From Deltaproteobacteria bacterium (GTDB taxonomy: Bacteria; Desulfobacterota; Syntrophia; Syntrophales; Smithellaceae): 5,116 bases of DNA. The notes under the pieces were generated by a model that saw only the letters and a list, made by a program, of their open reading frames with translations, was not told the origin of the DNA and searched no databases. Shown here in pieces: positions 1 to 5,116 of the stretch (its first letter is position 1; each line of letters begins with the position of its first letter). The stretch covers positions 1 through 5,116 of the forward strand of contig JAGFXG010000154.1 in NCBI GenBank assembly GCA_017860985.1, read 5' to 3'. A program made the translations under genes and the position numbers.

Positions 1-644
1 ACTCCGAAGCTAAACACGATTCGCCTTTCCTGCATTCTCTTATAATTATGAATCCGGCTTTTTAAGAGGTCGTTATTGGAAAAAATTAATTCTTCACCAT
101 CAATACTTCTCACCCGTGTCGTCTTTAAACCGATATGCTCAATTGTTCCCATTAGCTTATCGACAACAATCATGTCCCCAATCACAAATGGCTTGTCCAG
201 CACAATGGACAAAGAAGCCAGAAGATCTCCAAGAATATTCTGCACAGCCAAAGCCACGGCTATGCCACCGATTCCCAGACCCGCAACCAGGCCGGTAATA
301 TTGATACCCAGATTATCCAGAATCAGCAGAAGAACAATAACCCACAAAATCAATCTCGCCACAAATCCAAGAAAGGTGATCGTTGTGGCGCTTGATGTAT
401 CCTGATCCATTTTTTTTTGAACGGCCCTGCCCAATACAAAAGAAATTCCCGCACCGGCCCACAGGCCACCCTGCAAAATCAGAATCAGAACAATCGCTTT
501 CTGCCATAAAGCGTAAACGGAAGGCTTGATAACAATCGCGGAGGAAGCAATATAAGCAGATGCTAAAAGCAGAATGATAAATTTTGTCTTCCCCAGCATA
601 TGGACAATCAGGTCATCCACCTGATTGTCGGTTGCCGCCGCCAC
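1..644 (-). CDS. MscS-family mechanosensitive ion channel, partial (C-terminus beyond window)
   Basis: Small-conductance mechanosensitive channel of the inner membrane, expected to open under membrane tension and release solutes during hypo-osmotic shock. The 214 visible residues contain hydrophobic segments at about 22-38, 49-70, 91-112 and 117-148. The last has the Gly/Ala-rich pore-helix pattern of MscS TM3 (AGLGIGGIAVALAVQN, 121-136). It is followed by the beta-domain signature KPFVIGD (151-157), a G-T-I-E-x-I-G-L-(K)-T-T-R-V-R stretch (166-179) and the FSNNDLL segment (189-195). The reading stays open to base 1, so the C-terminal vestibule domain is missing only because of the window edge. 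The start is uncertain: no ATG lies between the in-frame stop at 690-692 and residue 16 (ATG at 599). I chose GTG at 644, preceded by a weak AGG. Coding-like sequence continues slightly upstream of it, overlapping the end of the uspA-like gene. Identity is secure; exact start and subfamily are not. Confidence 0.92.
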   Translation of the reverse strand, partial: MAAATDNQVDDLIVHMLGKTKFIILLLASAYIASSAIVIKPSVYALWQKAIVLILILQGGLWAGAGISFVLGRAVQKKMDQDTSSATTITFLGFVARLILWVIVLLLILDNLGINITGLVAGLGIGGIAVALAVQNILGDLLASLSIVLDKPFVIGDMIVVDKLMGTIEHIGLKTTRVRSIDGEELIFSNNDLLKSRIHNYKRMQERRIVFSFG

Positions 645-654
645 TTTGCCTAGT

Positions 655-1083
655 TTATATATGGCAGCTTTTTGAATAATCCGGAATGACTAAAACGGGC
701 AGCAGCGCCGTATCAATGATACTTACATCATCACTGTCAAAAAGCGCTGTATAAAGCCTGCTGCGGTGTTTATGTCCAACCATGATCAGATCAATCTGAT
801 AATCCTGAGCGTATCGGACGATTTCTTCCGCGATATTGCCTTTGGAAGCGGCGTAGACAACGTCCAGGTTTTCCAGCAGTGATTCGGGCACCGTCTCCCT
901 GACCCTCAGGGCTACAGCGTCTTCCCGGTCCGTCGGGTGACGATATCCGGCCTGCGGATCATTGACATAGACAATGTGAATCCGGCTGCTAAACAGCCTT
1001 GCAAATTCCAAAGCGTAAATGATGGATGTAATATTCTCATCGTTGAGATTAATCGCGTATAAGATATTTCTGTATGCGTTCAT
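655..1083 (-). CDS. Universal stress protein (UspA family), degenerate ATP-binding motif
   Basis: Cytoplasmic universal stress protein, a single Usp domain of 142 residues (typical length about 140-150). The N-terminal beta strand NILYAINL (6-13), the helix at about 17-32 and the strand IHIVYVND (35-42) match the fold. The C-terminal part IDLIMVGHKH...LLPVLVIP (97-134) matches the family's final strands. In ATP-binding members this region carries G-x2-G-x9-G-(S/T). Here it reads G103-H-K-H106-x9-D116-S117, so the second and third glycines are replaced. Residue 13, usually Asp in the first-strand turn, is Asn. By analogy with non-ATP-binding members such as E. coli UspA, this one probably does not bind ATP; that is inference. 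GGAAAGG eight bases before the ATG is a good ribosome binding site. The MscS-family gene starts 10 bp downstream, so the two are probably one transcript, linking a stress protein with an osmotic safety valve. Confidence 0.93.
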   Translation of the reverse strand: MNAYRNILYAINLNDENITSIIYALEFARLFSSRIHIVYVNDPQAGYRHPTDREDAVALRVRETVPESLLENLDVVYAASKGNIAEEIVRYAQDYQIDLIMVGHKHRSRLYTALFDSDDVSIIDTALLPVLVIPDYSKSCHI

Positions 1084-1112
1084 AAATTAAACCTTTCCAT
1101 TGATGGGCTGAA

Positions 1113-1140
1113 ATTATATATGATCAACCATTGATGTCAA
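1113..1140 (-). promoter_or_regulatory. Predicted sigma70-type promoter for the uspA-like / mscS-like pair
   Basis: On the minus strand TTGACA (1140-1135) and TATAAT (1118-1113) are both perfect hexamers separated by 16 bp. Transcription would start near 1105, about 22 bases before the uspA-like ATG at 1083. The -35 hexamer sits across the junction of a tandem 13-bp repeat, which suggests regulator binding here. Prediction from sequence only. Confidence 0.75.
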
Positions 1141-1149
1141 CCATTTATG
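1124..1149 (-). repeat. Tandem 13-bp direct repeat overlapping the uspA-like promoter
   Basis: Read on the minus strand, CATAAATGGTTGA (1149-1137) is followed immediately by CATCAATGGTTGA (1136-1124), with 12 of 13 positions identical. The promoter's -35 TTGACA spans their junction. A partial third copy, CATCAATGG, lies at 1105-1097, around the predicted transcription start. The arrangement looks like an operator array, but no specific regulator can be named. Confidence 0.6.
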
Positions 1150-1221
1150 GCAAAGACCTTATTTATCCGCATCGAGACGGGATCTGAAATCAGGATGTTC
1201 GACACTCCGAAAGCACCCTTG

Positions 1222-1250
1222 TTGACATAAAGCATTTGGATGGCTATAAT
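1222..1250 (+). promoter_or_regulatory. Consensus sigma70-type promoter for the UPF0316 gene
   Basis: TTGACA (1222-1227), a 17-bp spacer and TATAAT (1245-1250) form an exact consensus promoter on the plus strand. Transcription would start near 1257, giving a leader of about 26 bases. The ribosome binding site is modest: CTGGAA around 1269-1274, nine bases before the ATG at 1283. It diverges from the uspA-like promoter, with about 80 bp between the two -35 elements. Confidence 0.82.
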
Positions 1251-1282
1251 GTCTTTAAACTTATCTAACTGGAATCATCACC

Positions 1283-1867
1283 ATGGACATTGCTGCAATT
1301 TATCATTCCGAGATATTTAAATTTGTAATTTTACCGGCCTTAATTTTCATGGCCCGCATCTGCGATGTGACGCTCGATACGCTTCGCATTATTTATGTAT
1401 CGCGCGGGATGAAGTTTGCCGCGCCGATGATCGGTTTTTTTGAAGTGTTGATCTGGCTCATGGCCATCAGCCAGATTTTTCAAAACCTGTCGAATCCGGT
1501 TTGTTATATCGCCTACGCAGGCGGTTTCGCGATGGGCAACTTCATCGGGATTATCCTTGAAGAAAAAATGGCCATCGGCACGGTTGTCATCCGCATCATC
1601 ACCCAGAAAGAATCCATGCAGCTCATCGAGGTTCTGAAGACGAATCGATACGGCGTCACACACGTAGACGCCCAGGGTGTCATGGGACCTGTAAAAATCA
1701 TTTTTACCATTGTGAAAAGAAAAGACATTGACCGGGTACTCAAAATTGTCCGCGCATGCAATCCGCTGGCATTTTTCACGATTGAAGACGTTCGCTCTGT
1801 GCGAAAAGGTGTTTTCCCCCTGTCGGGAACGAGGGGCAAGAAGCGCGGGGCATCAGCCGGAAGATAA
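1283..1867 (+). CDS. UPF0316 / DUF2179 family inner-membrane protein (YebE-like)
   Basis: Integral membrane protein of the UPF0316 family (B. subtilis YebE type); molecular function unknown. The 194 residues fit the family length. There are three predicted membrane segments at about 12-30, 45-66 and 72-92. They carry the family's pattern of R25-x2-D28-V-T-L-x-T-L-R35, then G51-F-F-E54-V-L-I-W58, then Y78-A-G-G-F-A-M-G-N86. A cytoplasmic DUF2179 domain follows (about 98-172), a small alpha/beta fold also attached to YitT-type membrane proteins and thought to sense a ligand. The last 20 residues are basic and low in complexity (GTRGKKRGASAGR) and look like a lineage-specific tail. The gene is monocistronic, has its own consensus promoter, and ends 8 bp from the oppositely directed etfA stop. 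Family assignment is confident; its role here is not deducible. Confidence 0.9.
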   Translation: MDIAAIYHSEIFKFVILPALIFMARICDVTLDTLRIIYVSRGMKFAAPMIGFFEVLIWLMAISQIFQNLSNPVCYIAYAGGFAMGNFIGIILEEKMAIGTVVIRIITQKESMQLIEVLKTNRYGVTHVDAQGVMGPVKIIFTIVKRKDIDRVLKIVRACNPLAFFTIEDVRSVRKGVFPLSGTRGKKRGASAGR

Positions 1868-1884
1868 CGGTCCCCTCATTCCCG
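1824..1884. repeat. Long inverted repeat across the convergent 3' ends of the UPF0316 gene and etfA
   Basis: CGGGAACGAGGGG (1824-1836) and CCCCTCATTCCCG (1872-1884) are complementary at 12 of 13 positions around a 35-base loop. The one exception is C/A in the plus-strand RNA but a G-U wobble in the minus-strand RNA, so the etfA transcript could form a continuous 13-pair stem. The loop contains the UPF0316 stop codon (1865-1867), and the etfA stop (1878-1876) lies in the right arm. No U-run follows on either side, so it is not a textbook intrinsic terminator, though it could still stop or stabilise both messages. Confidence 0.6.
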
Positions 1885-2877
1885 GATTCGCTTCTTCAAT
1901 TCCCTGATCAGATGATGCAGCAGGTCACCGGCATCGGCTACAATTGCGACATCGGCCATTTTCATCATTGTTGCCTGAGGATTTTTGTTGATCGCGACGA
2001 TAAAATCGGCTTCCCCCAGACCTGCAGTGTGCTGAATGGCACCGCTGATGCCGAAAGAAAACAGAATTTTCGGCTTGATATGTTTTCCTGCCTGGCCGAC
2101 CAGCGAATCGTGTCCGACCCAACCGGCGTAAACCACGGGTCTCGTCGCACCGACATCTCCGCCTAAAAGTCCGGCCAGTTCATCTAGTTTTTTAAAACTG
2201 TTTTTATTGCCCATGCCGCGGCCGCCGCAGACAATCACAGCGGCGTTTTCGATGGTGTGTTCCCGCTGTGCCGCCCGTTCATACTCCACGAGCCGAACCC
2301 GCGAGGCGGGAAGATCGGCAGGCAGGGGTAGACGCTCCACGATAGCGGTTCTTTCATGGTTGTGCGGAATCTCCTTGAAAGTGCCGGGGCGAACGGTGGC
2401 CATTTGAGGGCGATGACGTTCCGTGACAATTTCCGCCAGCATGTTTCCGCCGAATGAAGGCGCAACCTGCACCAGCAGTCCCTCGGGTGTGACGTCCAGG
2501 CCGACACAATCGGCGGACAGCCCTGTCTGCAGGCGTTTGGCCAGCCGCGGCGCGAATTCCCGACCAAAATCTGTCGCGCCGATCAGAATAATGTCCGGAT
2601 CTCTTTCCCTGGCCAGTTTTTCAATCAGCGCCAGGTAGTTCTCGGTGCTGTAGCTGGTGAGAGACGGGTGATCGATGGCCAGCACACGATCCGCACCGTG
2701 CGCGGTGTATTCCATAATCCATTCTTCAATATCATGCCCGAACAAAACCGCGCATACTTCCGCTTTCAGGCTGCGGGAAAGATCAACCGCCCTGGAAAGC
2801 AGCTGCAGCGTCACCCTGTTTTGGTAGTAATTGCGGTAATCGCCAAATACCCAGATACTTTTTTGTTTGTTCGTCAT
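1876..2877 (-). CDS. etfA: Electron transfer flavoprotein alpha subunit
   Basis: EtfA/FixB subunit of the FAD-containing electron transfer flavoprotein, which takes electrons from the acyl-CoA dehydrogenase encoded upstream and passes them to a quinone- or ferredoxin-linked partner. At 333 residues it is of normal size. The N-terminal ETF domain (about 7-200) includes DPDIILIGATDFGREFAPRLA (93-113). The C-terminal FAD domain (about 210-325) has the expected sequence: CGGRGMG (217-223), GATRPVVYAGW (243-253), VGQAGK (260-265), FGISGAIQHTAGL (275-287) and IVAINKNPQA (293-302). These cover the usual FAD-contacting residues, so the cofactor site looks intact. It is the last gene of the operon, 30 bp after etfB, with only a weak GC-rich ribosome site. 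The reading ends 8 bp from the convergent UPF0316 gene. There is no fused ferredoxin or extra domain. Assignment is secure; quinone-linked versus bifurcating use is not settled by EtfA alone. Confidence 0.95.
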   Translation of the reverse strand: MTNKQKSIWVFGDYRNYYQNRVTLQLLSRAVDLSRSLKAEVCAVLFGHDIEEWIMEYTAHGADRVLAIDHPSLTSYSTENYLALIEKLARERDPDIILIGATDFGREFAPRLAKRLQTGLSADCVGLDVTPEGLLVQVAPSFGGNMLAEIVTERHRPQMATVRPGTFKEIPHNHERTAIVERLPLPADLPASRVRLVEYERAAQREHTIENAAVIVCGGRGMGNKNSFKKLDELAGLLGGDVGATRPVVYAGWVGHDSLVGQAGKHIKPKILFSFGISGAIQHTAGLGEADFIVAINKNPQATMMKMADVAIVADAGDLLHHLIRELKKRIRE

Positions 2878-2907
2878 GATTGGACCCGCATCCGTCTTTT
2901 GCCGTCG

Positions 2908-3729
2908 TTACTTTTTCGCCTCGATGGATTTGCCGATCGCCGCGCCGATTTTTCTCTCATACCGGTCCAGAAATTCGCTTGCGGCCCTGGCTGCCGCTCC
3001 CGTGATCATCACATTTTCCTTTTGCGCCTTGCGGACAAAAACGTTGCGCACTCTGGTTCGGGATCCCTGCCCTGCAAGATCTTCAGATGAAATACCCAGT
3101 TTTTCTGCATTCAGAACAGAGATGCCGGCCCGTGTAAAAGCTTTGTCCAAACCGGAAAACGATGCGTAACGCGGCTGATATCTTTCCATAGAGACCGTCA
3201 CCAGCGCCGGCAATTCCATCTCCAGCGTTTCCCGGAAATGATCCACCAGGCGGCGAACCCGCAGTGTTCCGCTGCTTACATCGATGTTTTCCGCGTAGGC
3301 CGCCGCCGGCATATTCAGCTCTTCCGCCAGCTGCGGACCAACCTGAGCCGTTTCGCTGTCCGACGTATAAGCGCCGCACAGAATCAGATCACAGGAGGGG
3401 CATTTTTTTCTTATTGCCGACGCGAGGATAAAAGAGGTTGCATAGGTATCGGCGCCGGCTAATATTCTGTCGCAGATCAGGACGCCGCGATCCGCTCCCA
3501 TGGCAAGCGCTTCGCGCAGAACTTCCTCCGCCGCGGGCGGACCCATTGTCATTACCGTAATGGACGCACCGAGATTTTCCTTGATTTGCAGGGCCGCTTC
3601 CACCGCGTGCTTGCAGGCCGGATTCATCATGCCCGCGGCCAGATCTCTTCTTAGCGTTCCGGATTTTTCATCCCACGGCAGTTCGGTGACCATTGGCACC
3701 TGCTTGATACACACCACAACATTCAGCAT
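2908..3729 (-). CDS. etfB: Electron transfer flavoprotein beta subunit, bifurcation-type motif with variant binding loop
   Basis: EtfB/FixA subunit that pairs with EtfA. It is 273 residues, usual for the family. The N-terminus MLNVVVCIKQVP is classical and supports the start. ITVMTMGPPAAEEVLREALA (57-76) and AMGADRGVLICDR (76-88) follow the family closely. The segment DR-x3-GADT-x-ATS (87-99) is the type found in EtfB of anaerobic butyryl-CoA-dehydrogenase systems that bind a second FAD and NADH; the ADT-ATS part is intact. Two usually conserved places differ. The NP-x-D motif near 36-39 reads NPAC, and the loop normally written RQAIDGDTAQVGP reads AYTSDSETAQVGP (120-132). The ATG is 6 bp past the dehydrogenase stop with no clear Shine-Dalgarno sequence, implying translational coupling. 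EtfB identity is secure; electron bifurcation is an inference and the variant loop may argue against it. Confidence 0.95.
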   Translation of the reverse strand: MLNVVVCIKQVPMVTELPWDEKSGTLRRDLAAGMMNPACKHAVEAALQIKENLGASITVMTMGPPAAEEVLREALAMGADRGVLICDRILAGADTYATSFILASAIRKKCPSCDLILCGAYTSDSETAQVGPQLAEELNMPAAAYAENIDVSSGTLRVRRLVDHFRETLEMELPALVTVSMERYQPRYASFSGLDKAFTRAGISVLNAEKLGISSEDLAGQGSRTRVRNVFVRKAQKENVMITGAAARAASEFLDRYERKIGAAIGKSIEAKK

Positions 3730-3735
3730 AGGTTT

Positions 3736-4926
3736 TCACATCATCGATTGAGACAGTATGGCCCGGGCAATTACCATTCGCTGGATTTCGCTCGTACCTT
3801 CATAAATTTCCGTGACCTTGGCGTCCCGGAAATAGCGTTCCACGTCATATTCCTTGCTGTACCCGTAGCCGCCGTGAATCTGGACTGCCAGACCCGTCAC
3901 CCTGGAGGCCACAGAACTGCAGTAGAGCTTGGCCATTGACGCTTCGCAGCCAAACGGCGCCCCCGCGTCCTTGAGTTCGCAGGCGCGGTACAAAAGCAGG
4001 CGGGCAGCCATGATTTCCGTTGCCATATCGGCAATATAATTTTGAATCGTCTGCTGGGAGGCAATGGGCTTTTTAAACTGCTGCCTTTCCCTGGCGTATT
4101 TCACCGCCGCTTCCATGGCTCCCTGCGCAATGCCCAGGGCCTGGGCGGCCACACCGATCCGGCCGTTGTCCAGGGTCGCAAGGCCAATCTTCATGCCGTC
4201 GCCGGGTTTGCCCAGAAGGTTTGCTTCCGGCACGCGACAGTCTTCAAAAAACAGGGACGAAACGGGGTTGGCGCGCATGCCGCAAAGGTCTTCCAGTTCG
4301 CCGCGCAAAAAACCCGGAAACTTACTTTCAACAATAAAGACACTGCTTTGCAGTTTATTTTCAGGCAAAGACGTCAATGCGAAAATTAAAGCGACATCGC
4401 AGACTCCGCCATTAGTAACAAATATTTTCGTACCGTTTAAAATGTAATCCGAACCGCTTTTCACGGCTGTCATTTCTACGCTGCCCGCATCAGAACCGGC
4501 ATTGGCTTCGGTAAGGCTGAACGCGCCGATCACGTCCCCCGCGGCCAATTGAGGCAGATAGGTTTCCTTCTGGGTTGCATTGGCAAATTGCAGGAAAGGA
4601 TAAACCGCCACACCGTTATGAACGGTCACACACAAACCAACCGCGGCGCAAACGCGTGACAATTCCTCCACCACAATGGCGGTGCTGATGGAATCCAGGG
4701 CCGCGCCGCCGTATTCCTCAGGCACCTGCAGGCCAAAATAATTGAGGGCCTTCATCTTGTCGATGGCATCACGGGGAAAAATCCGCTGCTGGTCAATTTC
4801 GGCAGCAATGGGCGCCAGTTCCGTCTCGGCAAAATGCCGGGCGGAGTTGCGGATCAGTTTATGTTTTATACACGGGTTAAACTGCAAATTCATCTCCCGG
4901 TGCAGAGACACAACGTGTGACCTCAT
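3736..4926 (-). CDS. Acyl-CoA dehydrogenase (FAD-dependent)
   Basis: Cytoplasmic flavoenzyme that removes two hydrogens from C2-C3 of an acyl-CoA thioester and hands the electrons to EtfAB, encoded immediately downstream. The 396 residues show the N-terminal helical domain (about 20-130), the beta domain with the first family signature FSLTEANAGSDAGS (136-149) and NGTKIFVTNGG (164-174), and the C-terminal helical domain. The second signature is QIHGGYGYSKEYDVERYFRD (349-368). In IYEGTSEIQR (374-383), Glu376 lies at the position of the catalytic base of short- and medium-chain enzymes. REDUCED consensus at GMRANPVSSLFFEDC (216-230) fits subfamilies of anaerobes, but chain length cannot be read reliably. 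The start at 4926 has AAGG four bases upstream. Met12 (4893) would give a more usual N-terminus but has GGGAG directly against it, which is too close. It is the first gene of the operon. Confidence 0.95.
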   Translation of the reverse strand: MRSHVVSLHREMNLQFNPCIKHKLIRNSARHFAETELAPIAAEIDQQRIFPRDAIDKMKALNYFGLQVPEEYGGAALDSISTAIVVEELSRVCAAVGLCVTVHNGVAVYPFLQFANATQKETYLPQLAAGDVIGAFSLTEANAGSDAGSVEMTAVKSGSDYILNGTKIFVTNGGVCDVALIFALTSLPENKLQSSVFIVESKFPGFLRGELEDLCGMRANPVSSLFFEDCRVPEANLLGKPGDGMKIGLATLDNGRIGVAAQALGIAQGAMEAAVKYARERQQFKKPIASQQTIQNYIADMATEIMAARLLLYRACELKDAGAPFGCEASMAKLYCSSVASRVTGLAVQIHGGYGYSKEYDVERYFRDAKVTEIYEGTSEIQRMVIARAILSQSMM

Positions 4927-4980
4927 GCAACCTTAAGTTGTTCAGGCTATGCGTCGTACCCCTATATTAATGATACGATA

Positions 4981-4992
4981 ATGAAATTTCAT
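4981..4992. promoter_or_regulatory. Perfect 12-bp palindrome at the operon's predicted start site, candidate operator
   Basis: ATGAAATTTCAT is a perfect palindrome lying just downstream of the predicted -10 element of the acyl-CoA dehydrogenase operon. A homodimeric repressor bound here would block transcription initiation, as TetR- or GntR-type regulators of fatty-acid genes commonly do. No regulator gene is in the window. The site is AT-rich and could be chance. Confidence 0.4.
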
Positions 4993-4996
4993 CTGG

Positions 4997-5025
4997 CATA
5001 TAGAAAAAAGTCGAGGTAAAGTCAA
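4997..5025 (-). promoter_or_regulatory. Predicted sigma70-type promoter of the acyl-CoA dehydrogenase-etfB-etfA operon
   Basis: On the minus strand TTGACT (5025-5020), a 17-bp spacer and TATATG (5002-4997) make a reasonable promoter with five of six -35 and four or five of six -10 consensus bases. The start would be near 4990, giving a leader of about 64 bases before the ATG at 4926. It is weaker than the two promoters in the 1084-1282 intergenic region. Confidence 0.5.
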
Positions 5026-5116
5026 TGAAAGATTCACATTAGTCGTAAAGGCCTTCACATGACCGCTTAAGTTACACAATGCGTCCTACGAAAACATCAC
5101 GTGTAGGGGCCGATCC

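Larger units (their letters stand above)
4932..5089. repeat. Pair of two-part direct repeats flanking the operon promoter
   Basis: CTTAAGTT (4932-4939) followed by ATGCGTCGTAC (4949-4959) recurs as CTTAAGTT (5066-5073) followed by ATGCGTCCTAC (5079-5089). The first block is identical and the second differs at one base. The inner spacers are 9 and 5 bases, and the copies lie about 130 bp apart, on either side of the predicted promoter. This may be a diverged duplication or a pair of regulator sites. Confidence 0.5.

Noticed and set aside
76..405. Plus-strand open reading of 109 codons opposite the MscS-like gene.
   Set aside because: It is the antisense shadow of a clear MscS coding frame and shows no recognisable protein features.
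1183..1194. Small hairpin CTGA-AA-TCAG region in the divergent intergenic region, considered as a terminator or riboswitch piece.
   Set aside because: Only four pairs, no U-run and no larger conserved fold around it.
1513..1839. Minus-strand open reading of 108 codons opposite the UPF0316 gene.
   Set aside because: The plus-strand frame matches a known family over its full length and has a consensus promoter; the minus-strand frame has neither.
2668..3090. Plus-strand open reading of 140 codons across the etfB-etfA junction.
   Set aside because: Antisense to two well-conserved ETF genes, and its composition looks like a complement-frame shadow.
5045..5058. GTAAAGGCCTTCAC, an imperfect 14-bp palindrome centred on AAGGCCTT upstream of the operon promoter.
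   Set aside because: Short and imperfect, upstream of the -35, with no supporting second copy; not distinguishable from chance.
5098..5116. GTGTAGGGGCCGATCC at the right edge resembles one arm of the GC-rich intergenic inverted repeats found in many genomes.
   Set aside because: The window ends before any second arm, so no inverted repeat can be shown.
1..5116. Search for a defence, toxin-antitoxin, mobile or other undescribed multi-gene system.
   Set aside because: All substantial coding sequence is accounted for by known families; no transposase, integrase, nuclease, reverse transcriptase or CRISPR-like repeat array is seen.

Overview
The window reads as an ordinary bacterial chromosomal segment with moderate G+C content. 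Its main content is an acyl-CoA dehydrogenase / electron-transfer flavoprotein operon, with stress- and membrane-related genes beside it. An ACAD-etfB-etfA cluster with this type of EtfB, next to UspA, MscS and UPF0316 genes, would fit an anaerobic fatty-acid- or aromatic-degrading bacterium, for example a syntrophic or sulfate-reducing member of the former Deltaproteobacteria. That taxonomic guess is inference from gene content and protein flavour only; there is no rRNA or marker gene here.

Layout. Positions 1-644 (minus) hold a small-conductance mechanosensitive (MscS-type) channel whose C-terminus runs off the left edge. It lies 10 bp downstream of a UspA-family gene (655-1083, minus), and the two look co-transcribed from a near-consensus sigma70-type promoter (1113-1140) that is embedded in a tandem 13-bp repeat. 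Divergent from these, a consensus TTGACA-17-TATAAT promoter (1222-1250) drives a monocistronic UPF0316/DUF2179 membrane protein (1283-1867, plus). That gene converges on etfA with only 8 bp between the stop codons, and a long inverted repeat spans the junction.

Positions 1876-4926 (minus) are a compact operon in the transcription order acyl-CoA dehydrogenase, etfB, etfA, with gaps of 6 and 30 bp. The dehydrogenase oxidises an acyl-CoA to the enoyl-CoA and its FAD electrons pass to the EtfAB heterodimer. The EtfB carries the DR-x3-GADT-x-ATS segment that I associate with electron-bifurcation-type ETFs, but it departs from consensus at the nucleotide/FAD-binding loops. Upstream of the operon (4927-5116) there is a probable promoter, a perfect 12-bp palindrome near its predicted start site, and a pair of diverged two-part repeats.

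I see no mobile element, CRISPR array, tRNA, rRNA or defence cassette, and no clear undescribed system. The second-look items are regulatory repeats, the overlapping 3' ends, the MscS start and the motif losses in UspA and EtfB.
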